A stretch of 64,000 nucleotides of DNA from CAVQAH01 sp963784195 (GTDB taxonomy: Bacteria > Acidobacteriota > Vicinamibacteria > Vicinamibacterales > 2-12-FULL-66-21). The notes beneath the pieces are model-generated. The model saw only the letters and a list, made by a program, of their open reading frames with translations, had not been told where the DNA came from and made no database searches. How positions within the stretch are numbered: position 1 is the stretch's first letter; every line of letters starts with the position of its first letter. The stretch is taken from assembly GCA_963784195.1 (NCBI GenBank), contig CAWARA010000031.1, positions 62,001-126,000 on the forward strand. The letters run 5' to 3'. The position numbers and the translations under genes were made by a program. Shown here in pieces: positions 1 to 9,989 of the stretch.

Positions 1-851
1 AGCTGACGGCGACACTGGCGGAGCGGATCAAGCGGTTGCTCGCGGAACACCCGGACATCGAGGAATGCGAGGGCATCGGGGTGGTCGTGCCCGGCATGGT
101 CGAGCACTCGAGCATGCGCGTGCTTCATGCGCCCACCCTCGGCTGGCGCAACGTGTCGCTGCGCGAGCAGCTGTCGACAGCGACTGGGCTTCCTGTGCAG
201 ATCGAGAACTCCGGGCGCGCGTGCGCGCTCGCGCAGATGTGGGCGACGCGCAACAGCCCGACGCCTCCGGTGGGCGACCTCGTATTCGTCAGCGTCTCGG
301 ACGGCGTTGGTGTCGGCGTGATCATCCAGGGCGATGTGCTGCGCGGCCGTCACAACATCGCCGGCGAGTTCGGTCACGTGCCGCTCTCGCTCGACGGTCC
401 TCGCTGTTCGTGCGGGGCCAACGGATGCTGGGAAGCGTACGTCTCCAACCGGGCCACGCTGGCGCGGTACTTCGGACGCCCGGTCGCGGCGGCGAACGGC
501 ATCGAAGACGTCGCGCGGGCGCAGTTCACTGTCGAGGACCTGATTGCCCGCGCGCGCGCCAACGACGCCAAGGCGGTTGCCGCCATCGAGGCGACTGGCC
601 GCTATCTCGGGCTCGGTCTGGCGTCGGTCATCAACGCGCTGGATCCGGCACGTGTGTTCATCGGCGGCGAGATCACGCTCGCCTGGGATCTGATCGAGGG
701 CACCGTGCGATCGGCGCTCGCGGAGCGCGCGCTGACCTCGGCGGCGGCCGAAACAGAAATCCGGCCGGTTGCCGCGACGGAGTACCCGCGCCTGAAAGGC
801 GCGGCCGCGCTCGTCGCGGCTCCGGCGTTTGCGGCGTCGGTCGTGGCCTGA
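1..851 (+). CDS. ROK family protein (sugar kinase or transcriptional repressor), 5' truncated
   Basis: The frame is open from base 3, so the true N-terminus lies outside the window. The visible part shows the GIGVVVPGMV stretch of the ROK/actin-like ATPase fold, an EFGH motif and the zinc motif CSCGANGCWEAY (CxCGxxGCxE), which are diagnostic of ROK proteins. Whether a DNA-binding winged helix precedes it cannot be seen. Family members are either glucokinase-like enzymes or sugar-responsive repressors. Next to a uronate-catabolism operon, a local regulator is the more attractive reading, but this is inference. About 74 bp separate it from the next gene. Confidence 0.85.
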   Translation, partial: LTATLAERIKRLLAEHPDIEECEGIGVVVPGMVEHSSMRVLHAPTLGWRNVSLREQLSTATGLPVQIENSGRACALAQMWATRNSPTPPVGDLVFVSVSDGVGVGVIIQGDVLRGRHNIAGEFGHVPLSLDGPRCSCGANGCWEAYVSNRATLARYFGRPVAAANGIEDVARAQFTVEDLIARARANDAKAVAAIEATGRYLGLGLASVINALDPARVFIGGEITLAWDLIEGTVRSALAERALTSAAAETEIRPVAATEYPRLKGAAALVAAPAFAASVVA

Positions 852-925
852 CAGTCACCATTCGCGTGTGCAGCGCGGCTCTTTAGAGCCGCGCGGGGAC
901 ATGTTTGGCAAATCTCGGAGGGGTC

Positions 926-1759
926 ATGAGTACGGAAGCGTTGGCGGCGGCCGGTTGTGTGGTTCGGAATACCGCGGCGAAGAAGGGCCGGAATCGTTCG
1001 GTTGCGCCCGGCACGACGTCTGCGAAGCACCTGCACTACGGGCGAATCATTCTCGACCACGGCCAGGACGCCGTTCGGTTCGCAACAGAGACGCTCGAGA
1101 CCGGCCTGATCTGTCTCAAAGGCAGCGCAACCGTCGTCGTGGACGGGGCACCGTATCAGCTCGGACGCTTCGACTCGATCTACGTGCCGCGTGACAGTCA
1201 GATCGAGATCACGCCCGGATCGAGTGGATGCGATATCGCCGAGATTGCCGCACCGGTCTCACGGCGGCACCCCGTGCAGTTCATCGCGTTTGCTGACGTG
1301 CAGAAGGACTCCGGCCTGCACTTCGAGGCCGGCGGTCCATCCGCGCGCCGCGAGCTGAACGTGTTGCTCGGCAAGAACGTGCAGGCAGGCCGAATCCTGG
1401 CCGGCGTGACGTTCAGTCAGCCAGGCAACTGGACGTCGTGGCCGCCCCACGAGCATGCCGCGATGCTCGAGGAAGCCTATCTGTATATCGAGATGCCGCC
1501 GCCGTCGTTCGGCGTGCAGCTGGTCTACACCGACACCAGGGAACCGGAGGTCGCGACGATCGTGCGCGAAGGGGACGTCGTCCTCATGCCCGCCGGTTAT
1601 CACCCCAACGTCGCGGCGCCCGGCGGATCGATCAACTTCGTCTGGATGATGGCGGCGCATCGTGAGGATGCCGATCGTCAGTTCGGTGTCGTGAACGTGC
1701 AACCCGATTTCGCGTCGACAGGCTCGGGACTCGATCCCGGTAAAGCGGAGCGCAAATGA
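926..1759 (+). CDS. kduI: KduI/IolB-family sugar isomerase (5-keto-4-deoxyuronate isomerase-like)
   Basis: A two-cupin protein of 277 residues. The C-terminal half carries the metal-site pattern WPPHEH...EE and the later YHPNVAAPGG typical of the KduI/IolB family, which isomerises 5-keto-4-deoxyuronate (pectin breakdown) or 5-deoxyglucuronate. The ATG at 926 is chosen because GGAGGGG lies 917-923, directly upstream; a TTG at 905 would add seven residues without a better ribosome site. Context (KduD, KDPG aldolase, KDG kinase, pectate lyase) favours the KduI role over inositol catabolism. Its stop overlaps the next start (ATGA), so the pair is translationally coupled. Confidence 0.82.
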   Translation: MSTEALAAAGCVVRNTAAKKGRNRSVAPGTTSAKHLHYGRIILDHGQDAVRFATETLETGLICLKGSATVVVDGAPYQLGRFDSIYVPRDSQIEITPGSSGCDIAEIAAPVSRRHPVQFIAFADVQKDSGLHFEAGGPSARRELNVLLGKNVQAGRILAGVTFSQPGNWTSWPPHEHAAMLEEAYLYIEMPPPSFGVQLVYTDTREPEVATIVREGDVVLMPAGYHPNVAAPGGSINFVWMMAAHREDADRQFGVVNVQPDFASTGSGLDPGKAERK

Positions 1760-2127
1760 GCACACCCGATTCCGTTCTCGACTTCCAGCATCGAGACTGG
1801 ACCACGGTTCCCGTCGAACAGATCGCCGAGGGCATCGAACGGCAGATGGTCTGGGGCGATCGGCTGATGGTCTGCCGCCTGCGGATAGCGCCCCACGTGG
1901 TGACGGCGGTGCACTCGCACGCGCACGAGCAGATCACGCTGGTCGAGCGCGGGCGTGCGCTCTTCACCATCGAGGGGCGTGAACGCATCGCGTCGGCGGG
2001 CGACATCCTTCAATTCCCGTCGCATTGCCGGCATGGCGCGACAATGCTCGAGGAAGAGGTAGTGCTGATCGATATCTTCTCGCCGATACGCGAGGACTTC
2101 CTGCCAGGCGGCGGGACGAGAGGCTAG
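1756..2127 (+). CDS. Small single-domain cupin protein
   Basis: A 123-residue cupin_2 protein. The metal-binding motif is visible as HSHAHEQ with the later second-motif histidine in FPSHCRHGA. The ATG overlaps the stop of the isomerase gene by four bases and the SDR gene follows after 3 bp, so it belongs to the same operon. Small cupins of this kind are common in pectin loci (KdgF-like proteins linearise unsaturated uronates to the keto form), and that role would fit between lyase products and KduI. The KdgF assignment is inference from context and size. Confidence 0.72.
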   Translation: MSTPDSVLDFQHRDWTTVPVEQIAEGIERQMVWGDRLMVCRLRIAPHVVTAVHSHAHEQITLVERGRALFTIEGRERIASAGDILQFPSHCRHGATMLEEEVVLIDIFSPIREDFLPGGGTRG

Positions 2128-2130
2128 CGC

Positions 2131-2898
2131 GTGTCTCTGGATCTCTTTCGCCTCGGCGGCAAGACGGCGCTCGTGACCGGCGCGTCGCGCGGCCTCGGCG
2201 CGGGCATGGCAATCGCCCTGGCCGCCGCGGGCGCTGAAGTCGCGCTGCACGCGAGCGTACAGCCTGCTGCAGACACGGCGAACGAGATCCACGGGGCGAC
2301 CGGCCGTCCGACCCATCTGCTGACCGGCGATCTCGGCGATCCCGCGACGCCTCACCGGCTGATCGACGAGGCCATCAGCAGGATGGGCCGCATCGACATC
2401 CTCGTGAACAACGCCGGCATCATCCGGCGCCAGCCGGCAGCGGAACACAGCGACGAGCTGTGGGATTCGGTCATCGAGGTGAACCTCTCGAGCGTGTTCC
2501 GCCTGTGTCGATCCGCGGGCGCGCACATGATCGAGCGGCGCGAAGGCGGCAAGATCATCAACGTCGCCTCATTGCTTTCCTTCCAGGGTGGCATCACGGT
2601 GCCTGGCTACGCGGCGGCCAAAGGCGGCGTGATGCAGCTCACCAAGGCGCTCGCCAACGAGTGGGCGCCGTACGGGATCTCGGTCAACGCGATTGCCCCC
2701 GGCTACATGGAGACCGACAACACGACGGCCCTTCGCCAGGACCCGGTGCGGAGCCGTCAAATCAACGAGCGCATTCCCGCCGGGCGTTGGGGAACTCCGC
2801 AGGATCTGGCGGGCGCCGTGATCTTTCTCGCGTCGCGGGCATCGAACTACGTCAACGGCCACGTCCTCGTCGTGGACGGCGGCTGGATGGGGCGGTAG
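2131..2898 (+). CDS. kduD: SDR oxidoreductase, 2-dehydro-3-deoxy-D-gluconate 5-dehydrogenase type
   Basis: A 255-residue classical short-chain dehydrogenase with the Rossmann motif TGASRGLGAG near residue 15, the NNAG motif, the catalytic serine in NVASLLS and YAAAK as the YxxxK pair. KduD reduces 5-keto-4-deoxyuronate isomer to 2-keto-3-deoxygluconate with NAD(P)H. The start is GTG at 2131, three bases after the preceding stop. Position between KduI-like and KDPG aldolase genes supports the specific assignment; SDR substrates cannot be read from sequence alone. Confidence 0.85.
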   Translation: MSLDLFRLGGKTALVTGASRGLGAGMAIALAAAGAEVALHASVQPAADTANEIHGATGRPTHLLTGDLGDPATPHRLIDEAISRMGRIDILVNNAGIIRRQPAAEHSDELWDSVIEVNLSSVFRLCRSAGAHMIERREGGKIINVASLLSFQGGITVPGYAAAKGGVMQLTKALANEWAPYGISVNAIAPGYMETDNTTALRQDPVRSRQINERIPAGRWGTPQDLAGAVIFLASRASNYVNGHVLVVDGGWMGR

Positions 2899-2901
2899 GG
2901 A

Positions 2902-2979
2902 ATGGGCGATGGGCGATGGGCGATGGGCGATGGGCGATGGGCGATGGGCGATGGGCGATGGGCGATGGGCGAATGGGCG
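2902..2979. repeat. Ten-copy 7-bp tandem repeat (GATGGGC)
   Basis: Ten perfect copies of a 7-bp unit (ATGGGCG as phased here) run 2902-2971, with an eleventh copy offset by one extra A to 2979. It fills the gap between the kduD-like stop and the aldolase gene. Because the frame is open it could be mistaken for an N-terminal extension of the aldolase, but the encoded MGDGRWA repeat is not protein-like. No inverted arm was found nearby, unlike other short-period repeats in this window. Confidence 0.95.
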
Positions 2980-3027
2980 AGGGGCTACAGGGATGAGGAC
3001 TGTGGCGATGCATCAGGAGCGGGACCG

Positions 3028-3696
3028 ATGAGCGCGAGCTCCGCCGACGTGCTCCGCATCGTCGAGTCGACCGGCGTTGTCGCCGTGATCCGGCTTGCGG
3101 ACTCCGCCGGGCTGATCGCTGCGGCCCATGCGCTGGCTGACGGTGGCGTGCGCGCGCTCGAAGTCACGATGACCGTTCCTGGTGCCGTGGAGTTGATCAG
3201 GGAGCTGGCCGCCTCGTTACCGGCGGAATTTGCGGTCGGCGCCGGAACCGTCCTCGACGGTGAGACGGCACGTCAAGTGATTGAGGCCGGCGCGCGGTTC
3301 ATCGTCAGCCCGGTGCTGCGGCCTGACGTGATCGCGACGGCGCATCGCTACGGCGCTGCCGTGATGCCTGGCTGTTTCACACCGACGGAAATCCTCTCCG
3401 CGTGGGAAGCCGGCGCCGACATCGTCAAGGTGTTTCCAGCGACCGCGCTGGGGCCGGGGTTCTTCAACGACATTCGCGCGCCGCTGCCACACGTGCGGCT
3501 CATGCCGACTGGCGGCGTCACGCGCGACAACGCGGGGGACTGGATCCGCGCCGGCGCTGTGGCGATCGGTGTGGGCACTGCGCTGGTCGATCGACGCGCA
3601 GTGGCCGCCCGGCAGTTCGACACGATTTCCGCAAACGCGCGGCACTTCATCGAGGCTGTCCGGGTCGCGCGCAGTGGCGCGACGACAGGAGTGTAG
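3028..3696 (+). CDS. eda: KDPG/KHG aldolase
   Basis: A 222-residue class I aldolase that cleaves 2-keto-3-deoxy-6-phosphogluconate to pyruvate and glyceraldehyde-3-phosphate. The Schiff-base lysine is in ADIVKVFPA, the catalytic glutamate region in RALEVTM, and the phosphate site in PTGGVT. The ATG at 3028 is selected because AGGAGCGGG precedes it and family members begin close to this point. The open frame reaches back to 2902 only through the 7-bp repeat. The KDG kinase gene follows after 4 bp. Confidence 0.93.
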   Translation: MSASSADVLRIVESTGVVAVIRLADSAGLIAAAHALADGGVRALEVTMTVPGAVELIRELAASLPAEFAVGAGTVLDGETARQVIEAGARFIVSPVLRPDVIATAHRYGAAVMPGCFTPTEILSAWEAGADIVKVFPATALGPGFFNDIRAPLPHVRLMPTGGVTRDNAGDWIRAGAVAIGVGTALVDRRAVAARQFDTISANARHFIEAVRVARSGATTGV

Positions 3697-3700
3697 CGAG

Positions 3701-4729
3701 ATGGTCAGGACCGTCTGCTTCGGCGAGATCATGCTGCGGCTCAGCCCGCCGGGTTTCGAGCGATTGTTTCAGTCGCCCGTTCTCCACGCCACGTTCGGCG
3801 GTGGCGAGGCCAATGTCGCGGTCAGCCTGGCGCAGTTTGGCTTCGACAGCGGGTATGTGACCCGGCTGCCGGCCAATCCTGTCGGCGATGCCGCGCTGAA
3901 GGTGCTGCGAGCCGAAGGGGTCAGCGTCGAGCACGTCGTGCGCGGCGGCGATCGGCTGGGGATCTATTTCGCGGAGACCGGCGCAAGCCAGCGACCGTCG
4001 ACCGTGATCTACGACCGCAGCCATTCGGCGATCGCCGAGCTCCAGCCTGGAAGCGTGCCCTGGCATGACGTCTTCGAGGGGGCCGCCTGGTTCCACTTCA
4101 CGGGCATCACGCCGGCGTTGAGCCGGTCGGCCGCCGACTGCACGCGCGAGGCTCTTCAGGCGGCGCGTCGCGCGGGCGTGCGGGTGAGCGTCGATCTGAA
4201 CTACCGCCGCAAGCTCTGGTCGGAGCGCGAGGCGCGCGAGACGATGCGGCCGTTGATGTCGCTCGTCGACGTGGTGATCGCCAACGAAGAGGATCTGCAG
4301 GCGGTCCTCGGCATCGACGTGCCGCAGGTCGATGTCACATCAGGCGATCTGAGTGCCGACCGCTACCGTGAGGCAGCCGAGCGCGTCGTGCAGGAATTCG
4401 GCGTCAAACACGTGGCTGTGACGCTCCGCGAGAGCCTCTCGGCCAGCGACAACGCGTGGAGCGGCGTGCTGCTCGACGCGACCACCCGCCATTTTCATCA
4501 GAGCCAACGCTACGTCGTGCGACTCGTCGATCGCATCGGCGGCGGCGACAGCTTTGCGGCGGGCTTGATTTTTGGGCTGGCGACGGGGCGCGAGAGCGAC
4601 GCCTCACTGAGGTTCGCGGTCGCCGCCAGCGCGCTGAAACAGACCATTCCGGGCGATTTCAATCACGTCACAGTCAACGAAGTGGAGCGACTCGCCGCTG
4701 GTGACGCCAGCGGCCGGGTCCAGCGGTAA
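3701..4729 (+). CDS. kdgK: 2-keto-3-deoxygluconate kinase (PfkB family)
   Basis: A 342-residue ribokinase-fold kinase. The N-terminal substrate segment FGGGEANVAVSLAQFG and the C-terminal catalytic motif DRIGGGDSFAAGL (GxGD) are intact. It phosphorylates 2-keto-3-deoxygluconate made by KduD to give the substrate of the upstream aldolase, completing the lower uronate pathway. The ATG at 3701 follows the aldolase stop by four bases with a GCGAG spacer, so the two are probably co-translated. Confidence 0.92.
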   Translation: MVRTVCFGEIMLRLSPPGFERLFQSPVLHATFGGGEANVAVSLAQFGFDSGYVTRLPANPVGDAALKVLRAEGVSVEHVVRGGDRLGIYFAETGASQRPSTVIYDRSHSAIAELQPGSVPWHDVFEGAAWFHFTGITPALSRSAADCTREALQAARRAGVRVSVDLNYRRKLWSEREARETMRPLMSLVDVVIANEEDLQAVLGIDVPQVDVTSGDLSADRYREAAERVVQEFGVKHVAVTLRESLSASDNAWSGVLLDATTRHFHQSQRYVVRLVDRIGGGDSFAAGLIFGLATGRESDASLRFAVAASALKQTIPGDFNHVTVNEVERLAAGDASGRVQR

Positions 4730-4746
4730 CGCGTGGAGGAGCGGTC

Positions 4747-7700
4747 ATGAAGAAATGCATTGTCGCGATGATCGGCGCCCTCGGCAGCCTGTTGGTGCTG
4801 GGCCCGACAGCCGCTGCGCAGGACTACCGGGGACGCATTCAGGGTTCCGTCCTGGATACGAGCAAGAGCTCGCTGCCAGGCGCGACGGTCACCGTCCGCA
4901 ACGATGCGACGGGGGTGACCGCTACGTTCATCACAGACACCTCAGGGCGCTACATCTTCGACTTCGTGGATCCCGGCACCTACACGCTGACGGCCGAGCT
5001 CCAGGGGTTCAAGAAGGCCGAGCAGAAGAACCTCCGCGTCGCGCAGCGCGCGACGGTCGCGGTGGATCTGACCCTCGACGTCGGTGGCATCGAGGAGAGC
5101 GTAACGGTCGACGCGGCTCCGGTGTCCGTGCAGTTCAAGTCGAGCAGCGCCGACCTGACGCTCGAGCAGCAACTCGTCGATCAGGTGCCGATCAGCGGAC
5201 GCAATCCGTACAACCTGTCGAATCTCGACCCGACGATCATCGTGTCGCCGGCGACCAACGAGAACCGGCCGTACCACCACGCCTACGCGAACGACTACGA
5301 CGCCGGCGGCAACACGCGACGTGCCAATGATGTGCTGCTGGACGGCGTGGCGCTTGGCGCGAGCTTCAAGACCGCCTATACGCCGGCGGTGGACGCGGTG
5401 CAGGAGATCACCGTGTCGAAGACGAGCGTCGATGCGGAGAACGGCCACAGCCTCGGCGGCGTCATCAGCCTGAACATGAAGTCAGGCACCAATCAGCCGC
5501 ATGGGACCGGTTACTACTACTTCCGGAACCCGAACCTGAACGCGATCAGCGATCCGACGATCATCGCGCCGGCCGGCGTGGATGAGGACAGCCTGCGCGG
5601 AACCAAGCTGAAGATGTACGGCGGCACGTTCGGATTCCCGATCAAGCAGAACAAGATCTTCAGCTTCACCTCGTTCGAGCAGTGGGACGACAATCGCCCG
5701 CTGTCGATTGTCCGCACCGTGCCGACGGAGCTGGAGCGCGCCGGCAACTTCAGCCAATCCACGCTGAACGGGCGCGTGCGCACCATCTACAACCCGTTCA
5801 CGTCGACGGTCGATTCCGCGAACCGCGTCGTCCGCACGCCGTTCGGAGGCAACATCGTTCCCTCGCAGATGATCGACCCGGTGGCGCTGAAGATGCTGAA
5901 CGACATACCGCTGCCGAACCAGCCGGGCAACGTGGACAACTGGCAGGGAAGCGTCTTCGAGAAGGTCGACTACTGGAATCTGTCGCAGCGCCTCGACGTC
6001 AACCTGTCCGATGACTGGCGCGTCTTCGTCCGCTACGGACAGTTCAAAGCGAACCTCTATCAGCAGAATCCCACCGACGCTGGGTTCTTCCCGCTGTCCG
6101 GCAGCAACCGCTACGGTCTGAGCCTGGCGGGCGACTCGGTGTGGATCATGTCGCCGAAAACGACGTTGAATCTGCGCGGCAGCTTCTACAACATGACCGA
6201 CGAGTTCTACAACCCGTCGCTGCTCCTCGGCGACGAGGGGCTGGCCGACTACTGGTCGAGTCCCTGGTACAACTCGCTGTACAACAGCGGCTACGTCTAT
6301 TACCCGGCCCTCGACGTCATCTCGGGGACCGGAAACGCGACGACGAACCGTCTCGGCCGTCAGGGCCGCGAGTGGTATCAGCATCCTGACGCGTGGACGA
6401 TGTCGGCACGCATGAACCAGTACAACGGCAGTCACAACATGAAGTGGGGAGGCGAGATGCGCGCCTACTACGGCGAGGCCGCGCGCTTCGAGCCAATCAA
6501 CTTCGTCTTCAATTCGAGCCTGACAGCGAACAGCTCCGACAGTCCGGACGTCGTCGGCAGCGGCAACGAGTGGGCTTCGTTCCTGATTGGCGCCATCAAC
6601 AACCAGAGCTCGGCCCGGTTGGTGCCGCTCCAGAATCCAAAGCTGATGGGTTATGCCGCATATTTCCAGGACGATTTCGAGCTGAGCGGCAGACTGACCT
6701 TGAACCTGGGGTTGCGCTGGGAGTACGAACCCGGCCCCACCGATCCTGACGACCGCCTCTCCCAGCGGCTCGATCTGACGCAGGCCATTCCTGAGATGCA
6801 GGCGACGCCACCGACCATGCCGTCGCAGGCGCTTCAGCTGATGGCCAGCAAGGGCTACAGCCAGATTTACAACGGCGCCTGGGTCTTCGCCACGCCGGAC
6901 GATCGCAATGCCTGGCACAGCACGCCGTGGAATTTCCTGCCCAGGGTTGGCCTCAACTACCGCATCGGTGAGGATGCGGTCGCCCGAGTCGCTTATGCGC
7001 GCTACATGATGCCGATCAGCAACGTGCGTGACACGCTCGGTGACTTCGTCAACCAGTACACCGGCTTCGCTCAGACGACGACCACGCTCGGCCTCGCCGC
7101 CGGCATCCCGCAGCAGACGTTGCGCGATCCGTTCCCGGCGAACAACCCGGTGATCGAGCCATACGGTCAGGCTTACGGCCGCTACACCGGCCTCGGCGGC
7201 GCCGTGAGTCTCGACGAGTACGAGCTGCGCCCGCAAATCAACGATCGGTTCAACCTCTCGTTCCAGAAGGAAGTCTGGGGCAATACGATCGTCGACTTCA
7301 GCTACTTCTACAACTGGGGCTCGCGCGTCCCGTATGACGTCAACCTGAACATGATGGACCCGGCGTTCCGCTACGAGCAGCGGGCGGCGCTGAACACGCA
7401 GGTCAACAATCCGTTCTTCGGCTATCTGACCGTTGAGAAGTTCCCGGGTGCGCTGCGGAACAACCGCACGGTAACACTCGGCAGCCTGCTCGTTCCGTAC
7501 CCCCAGTACGGCGCGATTACGCAAACCAACACCAACGGCAAGCTGCTCCGGACGCAGACGTTCGAGATCCGTGCTCAGAAGCCGTTCTCCTCGGGCGTCA
7601 GTTTCCTCGCTGCGTATGCGTGGAACCGGGAACGCATCCAGCAGTGGTTCGACGACATCGCCCAGTATCAGGTGCTGACGACCAACGGAGAAGAGGGCTG

Positions 7701-8236
7701 GGAGTGGCGGCCGACCGACTCGCCCGTCCATCGCTTCACGATGGCGTTCTCGTGGGAGCTGCCAGTGGGACGCGACCGCGCGCATCTCTCCGACATGTCC
7801 GTGCCGCTCGACCTCGTGCTCGGCGGCTGGCAATACACCGCGGCCGGCCGCTGGTACTCCGGCCGTCCGCTGCTCTTCGGCAACAGCTACGTAGTCACTG
7901 GCGATCCGCGAGTGGAGGATCAGACGCGCGCGCAGCTGGTTCGACACGAGCGTCTTCCAGACAGCGGATACGTTTGCGCCGAGGACGAACGCCTGGTACT
8001 TCGATGGCCTCGACGGCCCGTCAGCATTCTTCATGGACATGACGCTCACGAAGAACTTCAACCTGACGCAGAAGTACCGGCTCGAAGCGCGCATCGAAGC
8101 CTATAACGCGCTGAACCACATCGTGTGGGACAACCCCGGCGTCGTTCTGGGCCAGGGCACGTTCGGCACGGTGACGCGTAAGCGCACGGACGCCGCAGGC
8201 CGCGAAATCCAGTTCGGATTGCGGTTTGTGTTCTAA
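4747..8236 (+). CDS. Oar-like TonB-dependent receptor with carboxypeptidase-regulatory domain (one frameshift)
   Basis: Begins with GGAGGAGC then ATG, a signal peptide ending near AAAQ, and a carboxypeptidase-regulatory-like beta sandwich at about residues 26-112, followed by a plug and a long outer-membrane barrel rich in Asn/Tyr. Acidobacterial genomes carry many of these as importers of glycans and other large substrates; between KDG kinase and pectate lyase it probably takes up pectic oligosaccharides. The frame breaks near 7925 in a CGCGCGCG run; reading on in the +1 frame restores about 100 residues ending in FGLRFVF at 8236. The full product would be about 1162 residues. The break may be an assembly error. 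Confidence 0.9.
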
Positions 8237-8380
8237 GGACTGGTCGAACTGCCCAACGGCCGACGGCCGGAACATCACGACTCCTCGACGTACTCAGGGT
8301 CGACCTGAGCTGAAGGAGTGCTTGGGAGTTGTGCGAGTCTGGTGCGTTGCGGAGTTGATGAACGTGGATGCCTGATCGCC

Positions 8381-9949
8381 ATGACTCGCCGAACAGTCCT
8401 GCGTTCCATGTTCACCGCGGCCGGCCTGACGCTTGTCAGTCGGCCGTCGTTTCCCCAGCCTGCCGCCGGGTCGCCGGTCGCGACGACCACCTCCGGGAAG
8501 ATCCGCGGTTTTCGTGATGGGGACATCTGCGGCTTCAAGGGAGTTCATTACGGCGCGGACACTGCAAAGCGCCGCTTTCTGCCACCCGTGCCACCGGAGC
8601 CCTGGACTGGCATACGCGACACGATCGAGTTCGCGCCCATCGCGCCGCAGCCAACCGATCGCGCCGTCAGCGAAGACTGCCTGCACTTGAACGTGTGGAC
8701 CCCGGGCTTGCGCGACGGCCGCAAGCGGCCGGTGCTCGTCTGGTTTCATCCAGGCGCGTATTCGAGCGACACCAGCAATCGCATCGAGACCGACGGCGCC
8801 CGTCTCAGCCGGCGGGGCGATGTGGTCGTCGTCACGGTGAACCACCGTCTCAACGCCTTTGGCTATCTGTACCTGGCGGAGCTGGGCGGGGATGAATTCG
8901 CAGACTCGGGTAACGCCGGCATGCTCGATCTGGTGCTCGCGCTGCAGTGGGTCAAGGAGAACATCCCGGAGTTCGGCGGCGACCCTGGGAACGTGACCAT
9001 CTTCGGGCAATCCGGCGGTGGTGCGAAGTGCGCAACGCTGATGGCGATGCCGGCGGCGCACGGCCTGTTTCATCGCGCCATGACCATGAGCGGTCAACAG
9101 GTGACGGCCAGCCGCACGTCGACCGCCACCACGCACGCCACGCAGTTGCTCGAGGCCCTGCAGTTGCCGCGAACCCGGGTGAGCGATCTGAAGACTGTTC
9201 CAATGGAACAGATCATCAAGGCCAGTCGCGCGCCCAGGTATCTCGGACCCGTCAAGGACGGCCGCTCGCTGCCGCGCGACCCGTTCGATCCCGATGCGCC
9301 GCCGCAGTCGAGCCAGATTCCGATGATTCTCGGCAACACCCGCGGCGAGACGAGAACGTTGATAGGCCGCGGCGACCCGTCGATCTTCGACCTGACGTGG
9401 GAAACGTTGCGAGCGAAGCTCGAGATCAATTCGCCGTTCATGGGCGATCTCGATCGCGGAAAAGTGATCGCCGAATACCGAAGGTGGTATCCGCAATATT
9501 CGCCCGCCGACGTCTTCTTCGCCTCGACGACGGCATCACGATCGTGGCGGGGGCAGGTGATCGAGGCGGATCGAAGGGCGGCACAACCATCAGGCGCTGC
9601 CAGGACGTGGGTATATCAGCTGGATTGGGCGTCGCCAGTCGACCAGGGGCGATGGGGTGCACACCACGGTCTCGACGTGCCACTGGTGTTCGACAATGTG
9701 CCGTTGGCGGAACGCATGGTTGGCACCTCGCTGGATGCTCAACGCGTGGCGGATTGCATGAGCGAGATGTGCCTTGCCTTCGCACGAACCGGCGATCCCA
9801 ACACCCGTGCGATCCCCGAGTGGCCATCATTCGATTTGAAGCGGCGTGCCACGATGGTCTTCGATACTATTCCACGAGTTGTCGACGATCCGCGTGGAGA
9901 CGAGCGCCGGCTGTTCGAGCCGGTGCTTTATGTTCAACCGGGGACGTAA
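8381..9949 (+). CDS. Type-B carboxylesterase, exported
   Basis: A 522-residue alpha/beta hydrolase of the carboxylesterase type-B family. It has the EDCLHLNVW signature, the nucleophile elbow FGQSGGGA and a late catalytic histidine in AHHGLDVP. The N-terminus MTRRTVLRSMFTAAG resembles a twin-arginine signal, so the enzyme is probably exported folded. The ATG at 8381 starts this signal; upstream in-frame codons give no signal. Lying between the TonB receptor and pectate lyase, it may remove acyl groups from plant polymers, but the substrate is not readable. Confidence 0.85.
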   Translation: MTRRTVLRSMFTAAGLTLVSRPSFPQPAAGSPVATTTSGKIRGFRDGDICGFKGVHYGADTAKRRFLPPVPPEPWTGIRDTIEFAPIAPQPTDRAVSEDCLHLNVWTPGLRDGRKRPVLVWFHPGAYSSDTSNRIETDGARLSRRGDVVVVTVNHRLNAFGYLYLAELGGDEFADSGNAGMLDLVLALQWVKENIPEFGGDPGNVTIFGQSGGGAKCATLMAMPAAHGLFHRAMTMSGQQVTASRTSTATTHATQLLEALQLPRTRVSDLKTVPMEQIIKASRAPRYLGPVKDGRSLPRDPFDPDAPPQSSQIPMILGNTRGETRTLIGRGDPSIFDLTWETLRAKLEINSPFMGDLDRGKVIAEYRRWYPQYSPADVFFASTTASRSWRGQVIEADRRAAQPSGAARTWVYQLDWASPVDQGRWGAHHGLDVPLVFDNVPLAERMVGTSLDAQRVADCMSEMCLAFARTGDPNTRAIPEWPSFDLKRRATMVFDTIPRVVDDPRGDERRLFEPVLYVQPGT

Positions 9950-9989
9950 AACAGCGCGCACTCACTTGGCTGGAGAGGAACACGTGGTC

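Noticed and set aside
2902..3027. N-terminal extension of the KDPG aldolase through the 7-bp repeat
   Set aside because: The repeat encodes MGDGRWA repeats without protein character, and a good ribosome site precedes the ATG at 3028.
5482..8094. Long minus-strand reading frame opposite the TonB receptor (similar ones at 52832-54943 and 60855-62633)
   Set aside because: These are antisense shadows of high-GC genes: codon composition is unnatural (Arg/Val/His/Asp-rich) and the plus-strand genes have clear motifs.
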